From: Clostridium sp.
GTDB taxonomy: Bacteria > Bacteroidota > Bacteroidia > Bacteroidales > Bacteroidaceae
Assembly (NCBI GenBank): GCA_023663705.1
Contig: JAMPGY010000003.1
Location: forward strand, 152,740-216,739
DNA: 64,000 nt
Direction of reading: 5' to 3'
The position numbers and the translations under genes are program-made. Every line of letters begins with the position of its first letter. Within the stretch, counting starts at the first letter, position 1. Of this stretch, positions 1 through 7,926 are shown in pieces. The notes beneath the pieces are model-generated. The model did no database searches and was not told where the DNA came from. It saw only the letters and a program-made list of their open reading frames with translations.

Positions 1-647
1 TCAAGTATATACCCCAGACGCTGGAACGTTGTCAACGGTGTGATGGAGAGGAGGCCATCATCCATTTCATCGATGTTGATTGCTTCCGCCAGCTCATTGA
101 GGACTGTGCATACCCTGTTCAGCCCACCGATTTTTTTCTCATTCTCAATCAAATCCACAGCCGTCAGTTCAGGGGATGAAACATTCACATAGCCGGTCTG
201 TGTCCTGTGCTTGACTATATAGTGTTCCGGTATCGTTTTTTTTGAAATAAATGCTATCGAGACTCCGTTCTTCCGTGTATCCCTTATTGACGGCAATTCA
301 ACGGCAACTGAATACGTCTGTGCCCTCTGGTGGGCAGCACCATAAAAAGCCGCCGCATTCAACAATGACACATAATATTTCCGATTGAGAAATTCCATCA
401 TCTGGTCGATGTAGAATACAGGAGGGATCACGCCTTTCAATGCATATTCCACCGGCATGACCACATAAAAATTTCTCCAGGGGGATATAATTTTTCCTCT
501 GGATATAAGCCGGTGCAGTGACAATCTAAGATAAGCGTCACTCATATCAGGAAACTGCTTCCTGACATCTGCCCTTGTGAAGGTATAATAACCTCTCAAT
601 ATTCGGCTCTCGGTCCAATCGGACAGACTTTCTGTTTTCTGTAACAT
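1..647 (-). CDS. Type IV toxin-antitoxin AbiEi-family antitoxin (3' end outside window)
   Basis: Reading from the ATG at 645-647 on the minus strand, 215 codons run without a stop to the window edge. The N-terminus (MLQKTESLSDWTESRI..., then YTFTRADVRKQFP) looks like the winged-helix domain of AbiEi antitoxins. It is followed by the AbiEi core, with YVSLLNAAAFYGAAHQ and a VSSPELTAVDLI segment typical of the family. AbiEi proteins repress their own operon and counter the nucleotidyltransferase toxin AbiEii in phage defence. The partner toxin would lie immediately downstream, to the left of this window, and cannot be checked here. The start is supported by a consensus promoter just upstream. 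Family assignment is from recognised sequence pattern, not a search. Confidence 0.8.
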   Translation of the reverse strand, partial: MLQKTESLSDWTESRILRGYYTFTRADVRKQFPDMSDAYLRLSLHRLISRGKIISPWRNFYVVMPVEYALKGVIPPVFYIDQMMEFLNRKYYVSLLNAAAFYGAAHQRAQTYSVAVELPSIRDTRKNGVSIAFISKKTIPEHYIVKHRTQTGYVNVSSPELTAVDLIENEKKIGGLNRVCTVLNELAEAINIDEMDDGLLSITPLTTFQRLGYIL

Positions 648-669
648 ACCAATTATTGCATTGACTCTG

Positions 670-702
670 CAAAAGTAATCATTTTTTGATAACATACGCA
701 AA
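670..702 (-). promoter_or_regulatory. Bacteroidetes promoter for the AbiEi gene
   Basis: On the minus strand there is TTTG (699-702), 21 bases, then TACTTTTG (670-677), matching the Bacteroides -33/-7 pattern. Predicted transcription starts about 15 nt before the AbiEi ATG. Confidence 0.7.
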
Positions 703-1088
703 ATCCATGCAACTTATTTTAGCACACCATGAAATTAATAGGGATACTTATTTACGCCTAAGGGTATGCGATGAAGCAGTTAATGGCCGACATTAGCAAC
801 GCATACAAGTCGGCATACAACATGTCCCCACTCATTCCGAAACATAATTTCATAACCGCCTGCGAGCCGTTTCCCAATACAGATATTAGCTCTTTGATTG
901 AAGCTGTCACACTGATTTTTTTCATGGTCGGCAACTTTCGGCAATCGCTCGGCAAGCACGGAAATTTCAATCATGGGTTGATATGTTGATTGAATGAAGT
1001 GTTAGTTGTTTATCTGTTGATGTTTTGAGGATGATGTTTTGAGGGTTTATGATCTTGCTTACAATGATATAAATTCAATATAATTCAC
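703..1088. other. Intergenic stretch with no supported gene
   Basis: Short reading frames on both strands around 758-989 overlap one another and none resembles a known family. I see no convincing gene. A decayed fragment cannot be excluded. Confidence 0.5.
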
Positions 1089-1377
1089 TAACTTTGTAAT
1101 TGGATAGGCGGAATACTATCCCTACATTTTGAAAAAAACGAAGCGTTATGCGAGTCTTGAACTTGAAAACCTGAGTCATCGGCTTGCCGTTTTGCCTCAG
1201 CAAAGAAATGCCCATCCGTACTCGAAGATATGGCATGGCGGCTTCCCTCGCATAGCGGGGGCTGCTGTTGCCACATCTGAGCACAAGGCTTTCTCAGGGC
1301 CATCAAGTTAAGACATGGCATAGGCAGTCCGCGTTTCTGCATTATAATAATCCGCTCAATAGGACTGATGGGCACAA
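1089..1377 (+). promoter_or_regulatory. Promoter and hairpin-rich leader upstream of the zinc-ribbon gene
   Basis: A -7 box TAACTTTG (1089-1096) is followed by a leader of about 275 nt. CTGAG/CTCAG pairs occur twice: 1171-1175 with 1196-1200, enclosing a GGC/GCC stem, and 1277-1281 with 1293-1297. Between them lies a strong hairpin (1238-1251 with 1255-1267, loop ATA). The repeats could also pair in the alternative register (1196-1200 with 1277-1281). This is the layout of an attenuator. A TTG-initiated 60-codon frame spans 1129-1311 and could be a leader peptide. Function is inferred only from base pairing. Confidence 0.45.
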
Positions 1378-1662
1378 ATGAAAAACAAAATGGAAATGAA
1401 ATTCTGTCAGAGCTGCGGAATGCCGCTCAATAATGAGAACAAGGGTACTGAGGTTGACGGCAGCATCAGCGAGGATTACTGCGTCTATTGCTATAAAGAT
1501 GGCAAATTCGCTCAGGACATGACAATGGAGCAGATGATTGACCACTGCGCCCAATTCACGGATGAGATAAACAAGCAGTCGGGGCAAAATCTGACCCGGG
1601 AACAGGCAAAGGAAATGATGCGTCAGTTCTTCCCAAACCTGAAACGCTGGAAAAACTCATAA
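1378..1662 (+). CDS. Small zinc-ribbon protein
   Basis: A 94-residue protein. An N-terminal CQSCGMP and a later CVYCYKDG give a C-x2-C...C-x2-C treble-clef ribbon like the putative zinc-ribbon family common in bacteria (Zn_ribbon_2). The rest is helical, with EQAKEMMRQFFP near the end. These proteins have no settled function. It is the first gene of a closely spaced same-strand series running to about 6 kb. The start follows the attenuator-like leader directly. An alternative start is the internal Met at codon 5 or 7. Confidence 0.8.
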   Translation: MKNKMEMKFCQSCGMPLNNENKGTEVDGSISEDYCVYCYKDGKFAQDMTMEQMIDHCAQFTDEINKQSGQNLTREQAKEMMRQFFPNLKRWKNS

Positions 1663-1676
1663 AATCAGAATGTCAT

Positions 1677-2201
1677 ATGAAAAAGTTATTTTCAATACTC
1701 TATACGGCAATCGCCGTGGGCATGGTTTCATGTGCCGGTAGCGGAAATAAACCGGCTGTTGATGACAGTGCGGTAAGCAATACTACTGTCGCCGAGGCCA
1801 CTGTGGCGACTCACACACTCTCAGATAAAGGAATAAGTGATATTGTACTTGGAATGGCGGTCTCAGCAATTCCCGATTCCATCGCAGGATTCTACAACCG
1901 TGTGGATGTCTATGATGGAAAAAGTTTCAAAGGCTATAGCTTTGTATCGGACTCTATAGAAAAATTCCATGCAGAGGACACTGACTTTGACGGGAAGATT
2001 AATCTGATTGCCCTGCGAGGTAAATCTCCTCTGAAAGCGGATACCGGGAATGGCTGCATTTACATTGGTATGCCGGAAGCGGCGTTGTCGAATTCCGACA
2101 AAGAAAATGGTCTTTACCGCATAGGCAACTTCAAGATTGAGGTGCAGGATGGAAAGGTAAGCGAAATTTATATAGAGTGGTCACCGGCGACAATAAACTA
2201 A
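1677..2201 (+). CDS. Lipoprotein of unknown function
   Basis: A 174-residue protein. The signal peptide ends in a lipobox with the lipidated Cys at residue 19 (GMVSC), so it should be anchored in a membrane facing the periplasm or surface. The mature part has no family I recognise. The segment SDKGISDIVLGM and a later IYIGMPEAAL resemble proteins that carry two repeated 'I-x-LGM' modules. It follows the zinc-ribbon gene by 14 nt, and its stop overlaps the next start (TAATG), so the three are probably co-transcribed. Confidence 0.75.
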   Translation: MKKLFSILYTAIAVGMVSCAGSGNKPAVDDSAVSNTTVAEATVATHTLSDKGISDIVLGMAVSAIPDSIAGFYNRVDVYDGKSFKGYSFVSDSIEKFHAEDTDFDGKINLIALRGKSPLKADTGNGCIYIGMPEAALSNSDKENGLYRIGNFKIEVQDGKVSEIYIEWSPATIN

Positions 2202-2746
2202 TGGCTACAGCGATAAAAATATATGCAGAGACTGACCGTTTGGTTCTAAGGCAGTGGAAACCTGAGGATTTGCCGGCTTTTGCTGCGATGAACGGCAATC
2301 CCGACGTGATGAAATATTTTCCTGAAGTATTGACGGAGGCTGAGACATTGGCTTTCTATGACAGAATCCAGACTGAATTTGAACTTAAGGGATGGGGCCT
2401 GTATGCCGTGGAATTGAAGTCTACAGGTGCCTTTATTGGCTATGTGGGGTTGCACGAGATAGGTTTTGATGCTGACTTCACACCAGGCGTAGAGATTGGC
2501 TGGCGGCTTGATGCTGACTATCATAATCAGGGCTATGCCACTGAGGCAGCCTTAAAGGTGCTTGATATTGCAAGAACGATTGGTATAGAAAAAGTATACT
2601 CATTCACGGTGGTTGTCAATAAGCCCTCGGAACGGGTGATGCAGAAGATCGGGATGGAAAAGACAGGGGAATTTGACCATCCAAAACTATCTCCGGATTC
2701 ACCCTTGCTCAGGCATGTGCTTTATCAAATAAGGTTTTCGTCATAA
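2201..2746 (+). CDS. GNAT-family N-acetyltransferase (RimJ/RimL-like)
   Basis: A 181-residue protein from the ATG that overlaps the preceding stop codon. A start eight codons upstream is possible but less likely. It opens with the typical ETDRLVLRQWKPED strand-loop of RimL-like acetyltransferases. The acetyl-CoA site is around NQGYATEAALKVLDIA, and a VVNKPSERVMQKIGM segment follows, all standard for the family. It would transfer acetyl from acetyl-CoA to an amine, with substrate unknown. It sits in the accessory gene string and is unrelated in sequence detail to the second GNAT at 52.1 kb. Confidence 0.85.
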   Translation: MATAIKIYAETDRLVLRQWKPEDLPAFAAMNGNPDVMKYFPEVLTEAETLAFYDRIQTEFELKGWGLYAVELKSTGAFIGYVGLHEIGFDADFTPGVEIGWRLDADYHNQGYATEAALKVLDIARTIGIEKVYSFTVVVNKPSERVMQKIGMEKTGEFDHPKLSPDSPLLRHVLYQIRFSS

Positions 2747-2801
2747 TTGTATTTTCACTTATGACCAATTTGGATAAGGATGACTCATAAAGGAAAAGTA
2801 T

Positions 2802-3581
2802 ATGAAAAATTTCAGATTATCTATAATAGCCATGGCATCAGTTGCTCTTGCCGCCTGTACTGTCTCCAATAAACCGGCAGACCGCGGTGAGAACAATATG
2901 TCTGACACCGTAGGCTTGCAGGGGGAGTGGCGTCTTGATTCGTACCGCATAGACTGCGAGTCAACGCAATTTGATGCCACATCAAATTACAAACTGTCAT
3001 TCAATGAGCCGGACAATACATTCAGCCTATCTACGGACTGCAACATGATTAACGGCGAGTTTGGGATCAGCAACGATACCATCCGTTTCAAAAACATGCT
3101 TGTCACCGAGATGGCCTGTGACAAAATGGTTGTGGAGCATAATATGTTGCGTTTGCTCAACGACTCCACGGCCTATGCCATATGTCGTGGCGATACACTC
3201 ACATTCACGGCTCCAAATATTGGCTCCGCCAGATTCATTAAACAAGACGCGGCTGCCAGACGGAATTTTATTGGAAAATACATCGACTCAACTGATGGTT
3301 CGACTCTTCAAGTCGGCGATAGCACTAATTCGGGACTAAGTGTTAACATCAATCTGTTCAGGCTGACAGACATTGATGACGGGATTGGCAAAGCATCCGA
3401 TGGAACATTGGTGTTCACTGCCACAGATGCTGCTGGCAACCCCATAAAAGGTAAGATTACCCTTGAAGGCGATACCGCCACTCTGGTTTTCACAGAGTCT
3501 ACATGGGAGTATCTGCCCGGTGGCTCGACCTATCGCTTCAAACGGGATACGCAAGCCATGATTCAAGAACTTGGTAGATGA
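2802..3581 (+). CDS. META-domain lipoprotein
   Basis: A 259-residue protein with a signal peptide and lipobox Cys at residue 19 (ALAAC). Residues about 35-145 match the META/HslJ domain: LQGEWRLDSYRID, then STDCNMINGEF and LVTEMACDKM, where the family has its Cys-N-x2-G and T-x2-AC motifs. The C-terminal 110 residues form a second beta-rich region without a family I can name (FIGKYIDSTDG to STYRFKRD). META proteins are linked to heat and novobiocin resistance in E. coli (HslJ), but the role here is unknown. It is likely envelope-attached. Confidence 0.8.
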   Translation: MKNFRLSIIAMASVALAACTVSNKPADRGENNMSDTVGLQGEWRLDSYRIDCESTQFDATSNYKLSFNEPDNTFSLSTDCNMINGEFGISNDTIRFKNMLVTEMACDKMVVEHNMLRLLNDSTAYAICRGDTLTFTAPNIGSARFIKQDAAARRNFIGKYIDSTDGSTLQVGDSTNSGLSVNINLFRLTDIDDGIGKASDGTLVFTATDAAGNPIKGKITLEGDTATLVFTESTWEYLPGGSTYRFKRDTQAMIQELGR

Positions 3582-3606
3582 TAAGACAGTATGAGGAAAG
3601 ATAAAT

Positions 3607-4200
3607 ATGCACAATGCTTTTGAAAATATGACGCTTGAGGAGCTGTGGAAATTGTTTCCCATAACCCTGTCTGACCATAATCCGAAATGGAAAGAGTGGG
3701 CGGATAGCGAGATTGAGCATCTTCGTGTCATATTGGAGATGTTCAGTCCACGGATAACCCATATAGGCAGCACGGCAATTCCCGCAATCAAGGCAAAACC
3801 CATTGTCGATATTCTTGTAGAGATTCCTGATGATTGTGAAATGCCGGACATAAGAAGCACGATGGAAGAATCTGGCTACATCTGTATGTCAGTCTCTGAA
3901 AACCGCATGAGATTCAACAAAGGGTACACGCCTGACGGGTATGCTGAAAAGGTGTTCCATATACATATCCACCGCATCGGCGACAATGATGAGATACGTT
4001 TCCGTGATTATCTTATCCGACATGATGATTTTGCAAAAGAATATGAAGCCCTGAAACTCGAACTCATATCGAGATATCGCAAAAACAGGGATGCGTACAC
4101 TGTTGCAAAGTCTGATTTTGTGAAACGGATAGTCATGCTTGCCAATGATGAACAGGCAGAGAACGCGCTCAACAACAAGAGATTCCGTGATTTCAGATAA
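3607..4200 (+). CDS. GrpB-family protein (UPF0157, nucleotidyltransferase-like fold)
   Basis: A 197-residue protein. The core ITHIGSTAIPAIKAKPIVDI is the GrpB signature (HIGSTAVPGLxAKPIIDI), followed by VFHIHIHRIGDND and a DYLIRHDDFAKEYEALK helix seen in the family. GrpB proteins belong to the nucleotidyltransferase superfamily but their reaction is not established. An N-terminal extension of about 25 residues (MTLEELWKLFPI) precedes the domain, as in many Bacteroidales copies. Same-strand neighbours lie within 30 nt on each side. Confidence 0.85.
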   Translation: MHNAFENMTLEELWKLFPITLSDHNPKWKEWADSEIEHLRVILEMFSPRITHIGSTAIPAIKAKPIVDILVEIPDDCEMPDIRSTMEESGYICMSVSENRMRFNKGYTPDGYAEKVFHIHIHRIGDNDEIRFRDYLIRHDDFAKEYEALKLELISRYRKNRDAYTVAKSDFVKRIVMLANDEQAENALNNKRFRDFR

Positions 4201-4210
4201 CCGAAATAAC

Positions 4211-4900
4211 ATGACGATGAGTAAAGATGAACTATTGGAACTGATAGGACGGATGTGCGCCCCTCATGAACCGGATGTATGCCGTTCGTGGGAAATGACT
4301 TCGTGGAAAGCTCTTCGAGAGGCAGAGAAACTGACAGACAGGACTTTGTTTCCTATATTGGAGGAAATTATCCGAGAAAATCCCGGTGAGAGCGGTCTGG
4401 ATATCCGCAAAGAGGCTTACTTCATCTATAAAAAGCTGCTGATTCAGCAGTTTGATGAAGAACGGTTCGCCTTTTTGCTTTCACGGCTGGATATGGAAAT
4501 CGCTAAAGGAGAGTATATGTGGTGGCACTACTTCCTTTATGAGATGGAGGTGAACCCAGACACCCCCGTCACGCCTTTGCTCGCCATTGCCGAAAGAGGC
4601 AACAAGTATGATGAGGAACGGGTGTGCAATGACATCGAGGCATATACAAAGAGAGGAAATGTAGAATCCATCGCCGCTCTTCCGACATTGAAAGCACGTG
4701 TCAAAGCTGCAAAACGGACACAGCGTCAGGCAACGGCAGACATCCTGAAAGAGTATGGCGTGGAGTCGAAAGCCGATATGGACAGACTGAGCGAGGAGGA
4801 TGGTGCGGAACTTTATGAAGCATTGAAAGCCGGAGTGCTTGAAAAGTATGATATCACACCAAAGCGGCTGGAACGACTTATAGCACAAATTTTGAAATAG
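4211..4900 (+). CDS. Helical protein of unknown function
   Basis: A 229-residue protein. I chose the ATG at 4211 because a longer frame (from 4139) would overlap the GrpB gene by 60 nt. It is rich in charged helices (for example EAEKLTDRTLFPILEEIIRE and VESIAALPTLKARVKAAKR) and could be a HEAT-like or other alpha-solenoid fold. No catalytic motif is visible. It ends 3 nt before the next gene, so the two are probably translated together. Function not recognised. Confidence 0.7.
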   Translation: MTMSKDELLELIGRMCAPHEPDVCRSWEMTSWKALREAEKLTDRTLFPILEEIIRENPGESGLDIRKEAYFIYKKLLIQQFDEERFAFLLSRLDMEIAKGEYMWWHYFLYEMEVNPDTPVTPLLAIAERGNKYDEERVCNDIEAYTKRGNVESIAALPTLKARVKAAKRTQRQATADILKEYGVESKADMDRLSEEDGAELYEALKAGVLEKYDITPKRLERLIAQILK

Positions 4901-4903
4901 GTT

Positions 4904-5635
4904 ATGGCAAAGTTACAAATGCTCTCTTTTCAGGACGATTATGTTCTCGAGCGACGTATCAGGGAGGAATCGAATTACTGCGATGTGGCTCATCTGTATG
5001 TTGCCACTTACGGTATCTGTCAGGTTATTCTGATGGAACTGTGGCCGATAGACCTTGACGGAAACGGACGGCTCACTCTCCTCGCCAATGTCGAACAGCA
5101 ACAGGAGTATGTCGGTTATCACAATTGGAAAGGAGTATTCAATGTATCCACCTACGATTTGGACCGAGACACTTCCCGTCGGCTTTATGAGTTCAAAGAG
5201 TTCGGCGAGGAGTTTGTGGAGTATGTAGCCAATCTCGTGCTTGATGTCATGACTGAGATTGATGAAGCAAACGGTGGCAAGAACTCTTTGGCGCAACGGC
5301 GTGAAGAGATCATGCAGAACCTGCGCGACTGTGGATTTGAGAAGAAAATCCTGCTCAAACGCTATTCCAAACTGAGCCGCGACAGAAAACACCGTGCATT
5401 GGTCTATAACTGCTTCGGTCTTAAGACCGGCGATGCACTGAAAGTGGAGATTGTCAGCACAGCCACCGGCGAAGTCGTCACGTCAAAATGGATTGATGAC
5501 GAGTTGCCCCGTTGCGCTGATAGTCATAAGTCGGACATCTACAAGACAGGTTGGGACGGCGACACATTCCATGTGAGCATCGGAAGACCTGAGCCGTATG
5601 ATGAAATAACAGTGGAATTACCATCGCTTAAATGA
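4904..5635 (+). CDS. Protein of unknown function
   Basis: A 243-residue soluble protein with no signal peptide or membrane segment. The N-terminal half has LYVATYGICQVILMELWPID and a helical middle (NLVLDVMTEIDEAN). The last 80 residues look beta-rich (DALKVEIVSTATGEVVTSKW). I do not recognise the family. It lies between the helical unknown and the MmcQ/YjbR gene with gaps of 3 and 7 nt, consistent with one transcript. Confidence 0.7.
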   Translation: MAKLQMLSFQDDYVLERRIREESNYCDVAHLYVATYGICQVILMELWPIDLDGNGRLTLLANVEQQQEYVGYHNWKGVFNVSTYDLDRDTSRRLYEFKEFGEEFVEYVANLVLDVMTEIDEANGGKNSLAQRREEIMQNLRDCGFEKKILLKRYSKLSRDRKHRALVYNCFGLKTGDALKVEIVSTATGEVVTSKWIDDELPRCADSHKSDIYKTGWDGDTFHVSIGRPEPYDEITVELPSLK

Positions 5636-5642
5636 TACATTC

Positions 5643-6005
5643 ATGAATATAGAAGAACTGCGTAATCATTGTCTTGCGATAAAGAAAGTGGAAGAATGCA
5701 CTCCCTTTGGAGAAGATGTATTGGTGTATAAAGTCATGGGTAAAATGTTCGCTTTTTTCTCACTGAACCCTAAAGATGGGGAATATTTTGTAGTCATGAA
5801 ATGCGACCCGGAAAAGACGGTCGAATTAAGAGAGAAATACGATGGCGTCACAAAAGGCTATTACGCGGGAAACAATCTGCTGTGGAACTCTGTGTTTATT
5901 CAAAAAGATATTCCTGATAGCCTTATTGCAGAATTGATACATCATTCGGCAGATGAAGCCTTAAAGAAATTGCCAAAACGGAAACAACAAGAATATCCGG
6001 TATGA
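5643..6005 (+). CDS. MmcQ/YjbR family DNA-binding protein
   Basis: A 120-residue protein. The N-terminal MNIEELRNHCLAIKKVEECTPFG, the central KVMGKMFAFFSL and the YAGNNLLWNSVFI segment are the conserved landmarks of the MmcQ/YjbR (CyaY-like fold) family. Members are small DNA-binding proteins of uncertain role. It is the last intact gene of the accessory string before a fimbrial operon on the other strand. Confidence 0.88.
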   Translation: MNIEELRNHCLAIKKVEECTPFGEDVLVYKVMGKMFAFFSLNPKDGEYFVVMKCDPEKTVELREKYDGVTKGYYAGNNLLWNSVFIQKDIPDSLIAELIHHSADEALKKLPKRKQQEYPV

Positions 6006-6043
6006 TAAGCAAATCAGAAACTATAAAATATAACTGAGTATAA

Positions 6044-6136
6044 ATTAAATATACCGGCGATAAATTCGATATAGAAGAAAATCCGGATGGCGAAACATTC
6101 CGTAAATATCTTTCCGTTCCCAATTCTCGATGCTGA
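6044..6136 (+). pseudogene. Possible 30-codon remnant of an unidentified gene
   Basis: After an in-frame stop at 6041, thirty codons read KYTGDKFDIEENPDGETFR, then KYLSVPNSRC and a stop. The composition looks protein-like rather than random, but there is no start codon. It may be the tail of a gene lost in a rearrangement. No family recognised. Confidence 0.25.
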
Positions 6137-6201
6137 TCTCTATCATGACGGATTATTTGGTTTCTGCTTAACTGTTGTGTTTCTATGTTTTGTCACTATC
6201 T

Positions 6202-6236
6202 AAAAAAGCCGGCCGGGGGATTGCTCCTCCGGCCGG
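6202..6236 (-). terminator. Rho-independent terminator of the fimbrial operon
   Basis: A 12-bp GC-rich stem (6209-6220 with 6225-6236, loop TTGC) is followed on the minus strand by six T residues (complement of 6202-6207). It lies 27 nt past the fimbrillin stop. Confidence 0.9.
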
Positions 6237-6262
6237 TCTGTAAGGTTGGCTACGTCGGCTAT

Positions 6263-7840
6263 TTATTCCAGGTTATAAACTCCTCTTGTTATATAAGCCT
6301 TGATTATTGTGTTTTTACTTATCATTACAGTCTCGCCCGGCTTATAGTATTCATCTGTTATCCCATAGTCCGACAGTTGATCAGCACTATCATAGAATTT
6401 TATCGCGTCTTCGGAAGCATCACTATGCCACCAACCGTTTAAAACGTGAATCTGGCCTTTGTCGTCTTCTAGGGGTTTAATGTCATTTTTCTCATTATCC
6501 ATACCATAAGGATCGATGAAAAAGTTACGGATGACAAAATCGTATTCCTGACCTTCTTTTCCTAAACGAGGCTTGGATTCGATATAATAGCGGCTGCCGT
6601 TGATAAATGTATGATAGTTGGCATCATATATCAGGCTGATGGAGTTGTTGGAGGTTATGTTCTCCACAACGTCGAAATCCAGCCCTTCCTGATCTCCCTC
6701 TGCCGCTTTCCATACATGATCCCAATCCGTGACCGTAGCGTCGATCTTGACTGATGTCAGGGCGATGTGGAGTACGAAGTTGTAGGACTTGCCCGCGAGG
6801 AAATCCCAGGCGAATGTGGTGCTTACCTCACTGGTGATCTGGCTCTTGCCACCGTCAAGATTGACGTCTTCGGTTATCACGTCGAAGTTCACCGTTATCG
6901 TGACAGGGGTTTTCGTGCCTTTTTCAGAAGGCATGATCATGAAATAACGGTCGTCGCCGTTAAGCTGCATGATCTCGTTCGCATTCTCAGGGGTCATGGT
7001 GCAGGCATCCTCAAGGAAGTCACCGTCTTTTTTGGAAAGAACATACGCCTGGTCAGATTTCTGCATTTCTTCCCACTCCCCGGTGCGGAGATTCAGGTCG
7101 CCCGATGTGCCGAACTCACCGCTTGATAATTTCACGCTGTTGATCACCACCCGGGTTCCCTCTGCAAGGGTTTGTTCGTATTTTCCGGATGTTACACTAT
7201 TATCCTGGGGATTCAGTTCATCGACAACGGCAACGCGGCTGAAGCCGACACGCGACATGGCGTGCTTGAATTTGAACTGCACCTGGCCTTCGATATCTTC
7301 TTTCGAGATATTTTCCAGGCTGCCGTCGTAGAGAAGGTCAATCATATTCTCCTGTTCCTCAGGCACCACGAACGAGAGCTTGGGGTCGCCCGCGGTGGTG
7401 TTGGAGGTCAGGCCTACGATACCCTCGGTCTTGCCGGCGAAATTCTCGACGTAGGGAGCGTAGCCGAAGAACGAGACTTTGTCCATGATGTTGCTCGGCC
7501 AGTACTTCACGGGAGAGTAGGTCCAGCTGCCGGTCCATTCCACCTTCTGGTTGTACATGAAGTTGGGGGTGAAGGAGCCGGGGACACCTTCATTCTGGTA
7601 CGTGTCCTCACCGGTGTAGTAGGCAAGCACGCCGAAGCCGGTCTGCTTGAGCGCGTCGAGATCCATTACGGATGAGCGCGACTGGGGTGCGCTGCCGAGG
7701 TAGGTGCCGAAGGTGATGGCGTTCTCGTCATAGGCCTGTCCGTCGCCATCTTTGACGAACATTTCCTCTTCCTGCGTGCAGCCGGTTGTTGCGACCGCTG
7801 CGATGGCTGCGAAAGCCATCAGAAACTTTTTAGCTTTCAT
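6263..7840 (-). CDS. Fimbrillin-family lipoprotein (fimbrial subunit)
   Basis: A 525-residue protein. The signal peptide ends in a lipobox with Cys at residue 21 (ATTGC), as in FimA/Mfa-type pilins that are exported as lipoproteins and matured by gingipain-like cleavage. The mature start (ENAITFGTYLG...RSS) and YSPVKYWPSNIMDKVSFFGYAP are hallmarks of Bacteroides fimbrillins. Two beta domains follow, the first ending around the KSYNFVLHIALTSVKI strand. It is the last gene of the DUF3575-DUF5119-fimbrillin operon. Major versus accessory subunit cannot be decided from sequence. Confidence 0.88.
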   Translation of the reverse strand: MKAKKFLMAFAAIAAVATTGCTQEEEMFVKDGDGQAYDENAITFGTYLGSAPQSRSSVMDLDALKQTGFGVLAYYTGEDTYQNEGVPGSFTPNFMYNQKVEWTGSWTYSPVKYWPSNIMDKVSFFGYAPYVENFAGKTEGIVGLTSNTTAGDPKLSFVVPEEQENMIDLLYDGSLENISKEDIEGQVQFKFKHAMSRVGFSRVAVVDELNPQDNSVTSGKYEQTLAEGTRVVINSVKLSSGEFGTSGDLNLRTGEWEEMQKSDQAYVLSKKDGDFLEDACTMTPENANEIMQLNGDDRYFMIMPSEKGTKTPVTITVNFDVITEDVNLDGGKSQITSEVSTTFAWDFLAGKSYNFVLHIALTSVKIDATVTDWDHVWKAAEGDQEGLDFDVVENITSNNSISLIYDANYHTFINGSRYYIESKPRLGKEGQEYDFVIRNFFIDPYGMDNEKNDIKPLEDDKGQIHVLNGWWHSDASEDAIKFYDSADQLSDYGITDEYYKPGETVMISKNTIIKAYITRGVYNLE

Positions 7841-7926
7841 GTTTTCAAATGATTTGTGATTAATTTTTGGTTTTGTTGATTTTGGTTTATATTATTGAAT
7901 TAAGCTTATTGTCCTATAATTTGGGA

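Noticed and set aside
1088..1375. 95-codon minus-strand frame opposite the leader
   Set aside because: It is antisense to the hairpin-rich leader, has no promoter or family, and its openness follows from the GC-rich palindromes.
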